This document shows positions 1 through 4,697 of a stretch of DNA of 7,898 bases, one piece after another; the first letter of the stretch is position 1, and every line of letters starts with the position of its first letter. The stretch is from Clostridiaceae bacterium (GTDB lineage: Bacteria > Bacillota > Clostridia > Oscillospirales > Acutalibacteraceae): positions 1 to 7,898 of the forward strand of contig JAEDIL010000083.1 in NCBI GenBank assembly GCA_016292455.1, given 5' to 3'. A model generated the notes under the pieces. That model had not been told where the DNA came from. It ran no database searches and worked only from the letters and a program-made list of their open reading frames with translations. The position numbers were made by a program, and so were the translations under genes.

Positions 1-56
1 TACACGAAAGGTCGGTAGGGTGTGCAGTTCGTATCAAAATTGGTCTTTACTTTCAC

Positions 57-96
57 AGAAATACCGCATTTGTCTTTTGACAAATGCGGTATTTCT
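57..96. terminator. Perfect 18-bp hairpin downstream of the phosphorylase operon
   Basis: Positions 57-74 and 79-96 are exact reverse complements around a TTTT loop. The stem ends in AGAAAT/ATTTCT, so on either strand the GC-containing core is followed by a short T-rich stretch, but there is no long U-tract. It lies beyond the end of the minus-strand operon. It is probably a transcript-end hairpin or a weak two-way terminator; the terminator role is inference, the inverted repeat is seen directly. Confidence 0.55.
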
Positions 97-112
97 GACT
101 CATGTATACTGC

Positions 113-155
113 AAACCCGAACCTGTTTTGCTGCAAAGGCAGATTCGGGTTTTTT
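113..155 (+). terminator. Rho-independent terminator, plus strand, possibly bidirectional
   Basis: A 9-bp perfect stem pairs AAACCCGAA (113-121) with TTCGGGTTT (144-152), and the plus strand then runs into a six-T tract (150-155). This is the classic form for ending plus-strand transcripts entering from the left, so a convergent gene probably ends at or before the window start. On the minus strand the stem is followed only by GTTTGC, so termination of the phosphorylase operon here would be weaker. The loop is long (22 nt) and contains a small CTG/CAG pairing. Confidence 0.7.
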
Positions 156-193
156 GATTATTATTCTGTAAACGATATAGCAGTCATATCAGA

Positions 194-2380
194 TTATATC
201 TGAAACCACTTGATTTCATTCGCTTCAAGATGAAGCTCAGTGCTTGTGCCGTCTCCTACATATACGGTTGTATCCTGAGGTTCGTAGGTGTTGTTCACAA
301 CACAGTATTTGCCGTTCTTTACATATGCATGAACCTCAACATTGTAGTTTGTTGAATACCAACGGAGAAGCTCATCTTCCGAAGAAGCACTCCAAAGTAT
401 TGCACGGTAAAGCACACGGCTGTTTTTGAATGAATAAGGCAGTCCGCTGATGTAAACTCCCCTGCCCTTTCCGAATTCTCTGACCGCCATCTGAACTTCT
501 TCTGCGTGTCTGACCGCAAAGGGAAGCTCAGTTGCATTCTGAATCAGGACCGTAGTGCCGTCAAGGGCAACTATGTTCTTCTTACCCTCGCCGAAATCGA
601 CCTCACCGTCCGCGTCGGCAAGAATAAAATGGTCTCTGTGCTCTTCAATGTTATATCTGCGGGTATTCAGCGACATACCGTTTTCTCTTTCAACACCGAG
701 AACATCGTCAAGCTGGAAGAATTTGCCCTGCCACTGGTGTGCTGCCGGCTCACCGACTCCGATGAAGCCGCCGCCGTTATAGACAAAGCGCCTGACTGCT
801 GTGATTATTTCCTCATCTTTCCAGTATTCGCCGCCCGATTGAGCCGTATCGGCATCACCGACATTGATGACCACATCAAAGCTATCAAGAAGACCCGGAT
901 CATTCTTCAAATCGTCAAAGCTGATAAAGCTCACATCAAACGGAGCGCCGCTGAGAGCTTCAATGATTCCGAAGTATGAATAATTCTGCCTGTAATACAG
1001 CGCATGATGCACCATGTGATTTCCCCATCCGCGCATTTTGCCCCAGCAGTTGAGAACAGCAACTCTCTTTACACAGTACGGAGTAACACCGCAAATATTA
1101 TCGTAAAGAGTTCTGAACTCGTCACAGACATCTTTTATGTATTCCACAAAATCAGGAAATTGAAGTGCCAGTTTAAGGTATCCGCCGTATCCGATTCGTG
1201 AAATAGGGCTTCTGAGAATTGCCCTTCTTGCCGTTACCCAGTTTACCTTTGCTTCTGCTATCGGGTCGCCGCCCTCATGGAAAACATCCGGAAAGAAATA
1301 GGGCAGAAAACGTCCCTCGGTGTATTTTACGCCTTTAATGTCGCTGAAAAGACGAAGCGTTGCTCCGTTGCCGACGCTTCCCACAACGGCGTCAAGACCG
1401 ATAGACGCAAACTCATCCATAAACGGCTCCATTCCTATCCAATGGTCACCCATGAACATCATGGCTTCTTTGCCGTATTCATGAACAATATCAACCATTT
1501 CCTTGGCAAGCTTTGCAACTTCGCGTCTTTGAAAAGCCTGAAAATCCTTGAATTCCTTTGAAGGAATCCGGTATTGGTTGTTCATATAGCCCTGGTCAAT
1601 TATGTATTCCGGACGGAAAGCATAGCCGACCTCGTTTTCAAACTGTTCAAGAATATACGGGCTGACAGAAGCGGCGTATCCGTACCAATCAACAAACTTT
1701 TCTCTTGCAAGCTCATCAAATATCAGCGTGAACTGGTGGAAAAACGTTGTGAATCTGACAACGTCAACATAGCCGTGAGTGTCAAGGAATCTGCGCAGTC
1801 TTTTCATTGAGTGCGCCCTTGTTTTCGGCTGACGGACATCAAACGTAATCTGCGGTTCAATGCTCCAATTGTTGACAACGGCATTATACATGTGTACGGG
1901 GTCCCACATGATATAGGCAAGGAAGCTTACTGTGTACTCATGAAAAGGCTTTGTTCTGATCAGCACATTTCCGCTCTCCTCGTCATATGACCAGCTGTCC
2001 GCCGCAACAGGCTCGCCCGTTGTTCGATCCATGACTTCCCACCACCTTGTAATGTCGTCACGGCTGTTGACTTTCAGCATATCGGGATAGAGATGATCCA
2101 TGAGATGAATTTCGAGCTGTTCTCCGGTGGCGGTATGGAACGGAGTCATAATGTACATCTGCTGAACTTCGTCCGGATTTGCCTTTGCCCATTCGTTGTC
2201 CTTTCGCGTTGTGTAATAAGTTGCGTATACCTTTCCGCCGGAATTCTTCAATTCCTGCGGAAACTCCGTTCCGTCGCAGTCGCGGATTGCATCCGCGCCC
2301 CAGATTTCCATAATTTCAAGGGTTTCTTTAATTACGTCCATATCGGTCGGAATGGTTACCCTGCCTTTCTTTTCTGCCAT
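194..2380 (-). CDS. lnpA: GH112 1,3-beta-galactosyl-N-acetylhexosamine phosphorylase
   Basis: This 728-aa cytoplasmic enzyme phosphorolyses Gal-beta-1,3-GlcNAc (lacto-N-biose) and/or Gal-beta-1,3-GalNAc (galacto-N-biose) to galactose 1-phosphate plus the free N-acetylhexosamine, saving an ATP in sugar use. It matches the Bifidobacterium longum enzyme, as I remember it, over its whole length: WGADAIR near residue 27, VSFLAYI.WDPV near 151, VVRFTTFF with R209, GKEAMMFMGDHWIG with the general acid D312 (D313 in B. longum), KYTEGRFLPYFFPD, RRAILRSPISRIGYGGYL, and GRGVYISGLPYS near the end. The order is TIM-barrel catalytic domain (about 1-430), alpha/beta domain with GGGFIGVGEP (about 440-650), and a C-terminal beta domain. 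It is slightly shorter than the 751-aa B. longum protein because a loop near residue 610 is missing. The ATG has AAGGAG 8 nt upstream. It is the last gene of the operon. Lacto- versus galacto-N-biose preference cannot be read safely; galactosyl-rhamnose phosphorylase, another GH112 activity, is less likely. Confidence 0.95.
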   Translation of the reverse strand: MAEKKGRVTIPTDMDVIKETLEIMEIWGADAIRDCDGTEFPQELKNSGGKVYATYYTTRKDNEWAKANPDEVQQMYIMTPFHTATGEQLEIHLMDHLYPDMLKVNSRDDITRWWEVMDRTTGEPVAADSWSYDEESGNVLIRTKPFHEYTVSFLAYIMWDPVHMYNAVVNNWSIEPQITFDVRQPKTRAHSMKRLRRFLDTHGYVDVVRFTTFFHQFTLIFDELAREKFVDWYGYAASVSPYILEQFENEVGYAFRPEYIIDQGYMNNQYRIPSKEFKDFQAFQRREVAKLAKEMVDIVHEYGKEAMMFMGDHWIGMEPFMDEFASIGLDAVVGSVGNGATLRLFSDIKGVKYTEGRFLPYFFPDVFHEGGDPIAEAKVNWVTARRAILRSPISRIGYGGYLKLALQFPDFVEYIKDVCDEFRTLYDNICGVTPYCVKRVAVLNCWGKMRGWGNHMVHHALYYRQNYSYFGIIEALSGAPFDVSFISFDDLKNDPGLLDSFDVVINVGDADTAQSGGEYWKDEEIITAVRRFVYNGGGFIGVGEPAAHQWQGKFFQLDDVLGVERENGMSLNTRRYNIEEHRDHFILADADGEVDFGEGKKNIVALDGTTVLIQNATELPFAVRHAEEVQMAVREFGKGRGVYISGLPYSFKNSRVLYRAILWSASSEDELLRWYSTNYNVEVHAYVKNGKYCVVNNTYEPQDTTVYVGDGTSTELHLEANEIKWFQI

Positions 2381-2388
2381 AAAATCAT

Positions 2389-2394
2389 CTCCTT
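2389..2394 (-). promoter_or_regulatory. Ribosome binding site of the phosphorylase gene, overlapping the upstream stop
   Basis: On the minus strand AAGGAG lies 8 nt before the ATG at 2380 and shares bases with the TAA stop (2393-2395) of the upstream beta-helix gene. It fixes the phosphorylase start. It also suggests that ribosomes ending the upstream gene help initiation on this one. Confidence 0.8.
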
Positions 2395-3691
2395 ATTTTT
2401 TGATGGTTATTATCTCATTGTCTTTCAGTTTAACCTTTCCGCTGCGCATTTTTCTGCGCTTGAAGGGAACTCCCTTTCTGACAAAGAAGCGATTGTTCGC
2501 GACGAGAGCATCGGGGTTACTGACGGGGCTTATTGTTCCGCCGAGGTCATCATAGCTGAGATTATGGGAAAACGTATTGTTAACAGCTTCCTGCAAGCAG
2601 AACATGATGCAGCCGCCCTCGTTGAGCCGCGAATAGTTGTATTCATAGACCGTTCCGTCACCGGAATCGGCGTCATAAGCCATGCCGTCCTGATTGAGCT
2701 TTGTGTCAACCGCCTCGTTGAAACGGAAAAGCGCGTCCTTGCACTTCCAGGGCCATATTGCCGCCGCAACCTTTCCCATCCTTTTTTCAGGGTAGCGGTA
2801 AACGCGGTCGTTCATCTCGCAGGCACAGCTATCGGAAACATTGTGTTCAACCAAGGGTCTGAGAACATACATCGGTGTGATGGCATCGCCTCCGGCATAC
2901 TTCACGTAGTTTCCGCAAATCAGGACATTTTCGTTTCCGGATATTTTGAATGTGTCTTCCGAAAGCTTTTTGGTGGCGAAGTCCTTGTGTCTGTATGTAT
3001 ATCCTACGGCGATTCCCCAGCGGCTGACTCTTTTCAAAAAGCAGTTCCTGACCGTTACACCGTCATATCTGGCAATTCCGGTTCTGCTTTCGTCAGCAGG
3101 TTTCAGGCTGGTCATATAGATTCCGCCGTTATTCATGTGCTTGTTATATACATTTCCGTTGACATCGTGAACAAAAAGCCCGTCCACGACAATATTATGA
3201 AGTGTTCCTCTGTTCTGAGCAACAACAGCCAGACCTGTTCTGTCAATTTTGTGAGCTGCCGAATATTCATCGGGCGTTTTTTCGCTGTCCCTGTTTGTAA
3301 TTTCAATATCTCTTATTACGATATTCTCGCAGTCATAAAGCAAAACGGCAGAGGATACATCTCCTTTATACTGATGGCAGGCATTATCGAGCGGTGTTCC
3401 GAAATCCTGATACCAGATTCCGCTGCCGTCCGCCGCAATACACGGCATTGAGTTTCCCGTTCCGTAAGAAGCAATTTCAATCGTGTCGCCTGCAATATCT
3501 CCGCAGTTTTTAATGTGTAAATACTCACCGCAAAATACCGAGCCTTTTTCAAGAAGTATTCTGTCACCGGGGTTCAATTCTATCTGACTGATTTTTTTGA
3601 GCGAACAAAATGGAGTCTTTTCGCTCGTTCCGTCATGATTGTCATTTCCGTTAAGAGAGCTTATGTAATATGTTGTGGATTTCATTTTCAT
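2393..3691 (-). CDS. Right-handed parallel beta-helix protein, probable GH136 catalytic chain (lacto-N-biosidase-like)
   Basis: The 432-aa protein opens with a typical beta-helix entry (YYISSLNGNDNHDG, then LNPGDRILLEKGSVF) and continues as short repeats rich in N, G, V and I, such as NIVIRDIEITN, NIVVDGLFVHDV and VTVRNCFLKRV. Near the C-terminal third is the acidic cluster DGMAYDADSGDG with D335, D340, D342 and D345, followed by TVYEYNYSRLNEGG. From memory, GH136 lacto-N-biosidases carry their two catalytic aspartates seven residues apart, as D335 and D342 are here, and their beta-helix domain is about 420 aa. Gene context agrees: the gene overlaps one for a small helical protein like the GH136 helper and precedes a phosphorylase for the expected product. 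The expected reaction is release of Gal-beta-1,3-GlcNAc from a longer glycan. No signal peptide or membrane segment is seen. ATG at 3691 is 4 nt from AGGAG; ATG at 3685 is 10 nt away and possible. Other beta-helix enzymes (another glycosidase, a lyase) are not excluded. Beta-helix fold 0.9, GH136 about 0.65. Confidence 0.72.
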   Translation of the reverse strand: MKMKSTTYYISSLNGNDNHDGTSEKTPFCSLKKISQIELNPGDRILLEKGSVFCGEYLHIKNCGDIAGDTIEIASYGTGNSMPCIAADGSGIWYQDFGTPLDNACHQYKGDVSSAVLLYDCENIVIRDIEITNRDSEKTPDEYSAAHKIDRTGLAVVAQNRGTLHNIVVDGLFVHDVNGNVYNKHMNNGGIYMTSLKPADESRTGIARYDGVTVRNCFLKRVSRWGIAVGYTYRHKDFATKKLSEDTFKISGNENVLICGNYVKYAGGDAITPMYVLRPLVEHNVSDSCACEMNDRVYRYPEKRMGKVAAAIWPWKCKDALFRFNEAVDTKLNQDGMAYDADSGDGTVYEYNYSRLNEGGCIMFCLQEAVNNTFSHNLSYDDLGGTISPVSNPDALVANNRFFVRKGVPFKRRKMRSGKVKLKDNEIITIKK

Positions 3692-4103
3692 ACTGCTCCT
3701 CTCTTATCTTTTTTTCAATGATCATGGCAACCTCACCAAAGCGGAACTTGTCGCCGCCGTATCTCGTGAAAAGATCCAAATTGTTTCTGTAAAAGTCTTT
3801 TTTTTCCTTTTTTGATATAGGCGTGAAGCTGTAATTCTTTCTGACTGTTTCGTTTTCACTCACAAAATCAAGCCTGAATCTTGTAAGCTCATAATCAAGG
3901 TAAACAGGATAAGAAAACCTTGTCAGACCGTAAACCGTTTCGCCGTTCCCGAGCATTTCTTCCCTCTTTTTGTTTTCGGCGTCGCACCTTTCGACAACAG
4001 CTTTAAGGCTGCTGTCATCAATCAGTCCGATTCTTTTTGCAAAGTCAAGGCAAGCAAGGGCATATTCTTTTTCTCTTTCGTCTGAAAAGCAAAATGTGTT
4101 CAT
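3651..4103 (-). CDS. Small helical SurA-like protein, probable helper chain of the GH136-like enzyme
   Basis: This is a 150-aa charged protein, predicted mostly alpha-helical, with no signal peptide. Visible elements are a helix ending in AKRIGLIDDSSLKAVVE (about 22-38), AENKKREEMLGNGETVYG (42-59), YLDYELTRFRLDF (68-80), and ISKKEKKDFYRNNLDLFTRYGGDKFRFGEVAMIIEKKIREEQYENEI (split here only by description; about 96-142). The last part has the look of SurA/parvulin-type chaperone segments. GH136 enzymes need a helical partner, either a separate protein (LnbY in Bifidobacterium) or an N-terminal domain of about 220 aa in Clostridia. I infer that this is that partner, shorter than usual. The gene overlaps the beta-helix gene by 41 nt, which fits co-translation of subunits. 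The start is ATG at 4103, with AGGAGG 5 nt upstream. The frame stays open to 4211 with a possible ATG at 4190, but those lack ribosome binding sites. Function is inference from pairing and motif style. Confidence 0.65.
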   Translation of the reverse strand: MNTFCFSDEREKEYALACLDFAKRIGLIDDSSLKAVVERCDAENKKREEMLGNGETVYGLTRFSYPVYLDYELTRFRLDFVSENETVRKNYSFTPISKKEKKDFYRNNLDLFTRYGGDKFRFGEVAMIIEKKIREEQYENEIHNILHKLS

Positions 4104-4108
4104 AACCG

Positions 4109-4114
4109 CCTCCT
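4109..4114 (-). promoter_or_regulatory. AGGAGG ribosome binding site setting the helper-gene start
   Basis: The minus strand carries a full AGGAGG 5 nt before the ATG at 4103. It is the strongest Shine-Dalgarno sequence seen in the window. It decides between this start and the longer open frame reaching 4211, whose candidate starts (ATG 4190, TTG 4211) have none. Confidence 0.8.
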
Positions 4115-4180
4115 GAATAATAATTCGTGCGCGCTTGCGCGGCAGACCCGTGGCTTTGACCGTCCGAAGCCCGCCGATTA
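4115..4180 (-). other. GC-rich leader of the glycan operon
   Basis: The roughly 65 nt between the proposed minus-strand promoter and the AGGAGG are much richer in GC than the flanking AT-rich DNA and include the GCGC-AA-GCGC palindrome. The stretch stays open in the frame of the helper gene, but its arginine codons are all CGN (CGG, CGC, CGC, CGA), while the helper gene starts with AGA and AGG. That favours a noncoding leader, perhaps structured, over an N-terminal extension. No known riboswitch is recognised. Confidence 0.4.
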
Positions 4181-4181
4181 T

Positions 4182-4211
4182 ATAATACATTTTTTCATCA
4201 CATAATTGCAA
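4182..4211 (-). promoter_or_regulatory. Candidate sigma-A promoter of the glycan operon
   Basis: On the minus strand, TTGCAA (4211-4206) and TATTAT (4187-4182) are 18 nt apart, with an overlapping TATAAT a few bases further on. It lies at the right distance to give a leader of about 70 nt before the helper gene. The boxes are imperfect. A weak inverted repeat, TTTGA-GCTT-TCAAA (4239-4252), lies upstream and could be a regulator site, but no regulator gene is visible. Confidence 0.4.
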
Positions 4212-4336
4212 GGCTATTTGCAGCTTTATTCAATAATATTTGAGCTTTCAAAAATCAGCGCCCTGCGTTTTGCTTTCGGATTATTCTTTGCGACACAAAG
4301 TACTGCATTTCATGCTAAGAAGGTTTGAGAGCATAG

Positions 4337-4357
4337 AAAAAATTTTTAAATTTTTTT
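4337..4357. promoter_or_regulatory. A/T tract upstream of the metal-operon promoter (UP-element-like)
   Basis: Phased runs A6 T5 A3 T7 end 10 nt before the -35 box of the metal promoter. The place and composition suit an RNA polymerase alpha-subunit contact site or an intrinsic bend. This is inference from position. The rest of the 355-nt divergent gap (4212-4336) shows no ORF or RNA gene that I can support, only a weak ATGCT/AGCAT repeat at 4312-4334. Confidence 0.4.
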
Positions 4358-4367
4358 GTAAACACTA

Positions 4368-4397
4368 TTGACAATTGAATGATTGTTCAACTATAAT
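4368..4397 (+). promoter_or_regulatory. Consensus sigma-A promoter of the metal-efflux operon
   Basis: TTGACA (4368-4373) and TATAAT (4392-4397) are both perfect consensus hexamers separated by 18 nt. The start point would be near 4404. Such a strong promoter is usual for operons held off by a repressor, and an operator-like repeat occupies the spacer. Confidence 0.88.
4375..4390. promoter_or_regulatory. ArsR/SmtB-type operator 1, inside the promoter spacer
   Basis: The interrupted palindrome TTGAA-N6-TTCAA has the half-site form and spacing of ArsR/SmtB-family metal repressors (CadC, CzrA, SmtB). It lies exactly between the -35 and -10 boxes, so binding would exclude RNA polymerase and metal would release it. 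Family assignment comes from the motif only. Confidence 0.7.
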
Positions 4398-4408
4398 ACA
4401 GGCAACAG

Positions 4409-4424
4409 ATGAATACTCGTTCAA
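4409..4424. promoter_or_regulatory. ArsR/SmtB-type operator 2, just after the transcription start
   Basis: The second copy, TGAATACTCGTTCA, has the TGAA-N6-TTCA pattern of operator 1, with its centre 34 bp away (a little over three helical turns). An extra half-site, TGTTCAAC, follows at 4426-4433 and is identical to the right half of operator 1 (4384-4391). Two-site arrangements allow cooperative repressor binding. Confidence 0.6.
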
Positions 4425-4458
4425 CTGTTCAACACTTATTGCCGAAAGGAACCTCATT

Positions 4459-4677
4459 ATGAAAAAGACCTTTGCTATTGACGTTGACTGTGCAAGCTGT
4501 GCCGCAAAAATGGAGAAAGCCGCCGAAAACACAAAGGGCGTCTGCTCTGCTGTTGTTTCCTATATGACGCAGAAAATGAAAATTGAATTTGAAAACGGTG
4601 CCGATATTGACGAAACGATGAAGTGCATTCTCAAAAGCTGCAAAAAAATTGACGATGATTGCAATATATATATCTGA
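4459..4677 (+). CDS. Stand-alone heavy-metal-associated (HMA) domain protein, CopZ-like metallochaperone
   Basis: The 72-aa protein is a single ferredoxin-like HMA domain. The metal-binding CASC motif is at C11 and C14 (VDCASCAAKMEKA), followed by the usual VSYMTQKMKIEFENG strand region. The glycine that often precedes this loop as GMxC is replaced, giving DVDCASC. The C-terminus has two more cysteines in an acidic tail (CKKIDDDC), which may add a ligand site. The sequence resembles the N-terminal domain of ZntA/CadA pumps more than copper chaperones. ATG at 4459 is chosen because AAAGGA lies 8 nt upstream; the open frame reaches 4375, but that would place the promoter and operators inside the gene. 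It is the first gene of the operon, 20 nt before the ATPase gene, and probably delivers or senses Zn, Cd or Pb for that pump. Confidence 0.85.
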   Translation: MKKTFAIDVDCASCAAKMEKAAENTKGVCSAVVSYMTQKMKIEFENGADIDETMKCILKSCKKIDDDCNIYI

Positions 4678-4697
4678 GAGGAACAGGAAGTGTTGAC

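Noticed and set aside
2..158. Plus-strand open frame running from the left edge through both hairpins
   Set aside because: It translates the inverted repeats themselves and shows no protein pattern. A gene end at or before position 18 is possible, but too little is visible to annotate.
2093..3451. A 452-codon open frame on the plus strand
   Set aside because: It is antisense to the phosphorylase and beta-helix genes, has no plausible ribosome binding site or domain pattern, and gives a cysteine- and valine-rich translation without recognisable motifs. The minus-strand frames are clearly real.
2393..3691. Pectate lyase, rhamnogalacturonan enzyme or surface adhesin for the beta-helix protein
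   Set aside because: The fold alone would allow these, but there is no signal peptide or calcium-lyase motif that I can see. The helical partner gene and GH112 neighbour favour GH136. Not fully excluded.
4375..4458. N-terminal extension of the HMA protein from an earlier ATG
   Set aside because: It would start inside the promoter and translate the -10 box and both operators. The ATG at 4459 has its own ribosome binding site and begins at the true domain edge.
4659..4697. N-terminal extension of the metal ATPase
   Set aside because: It overlaps the end of the HMA gene and lacks a ribosome binding site, while ATG 4698 has AGGAAG at 7 nt.
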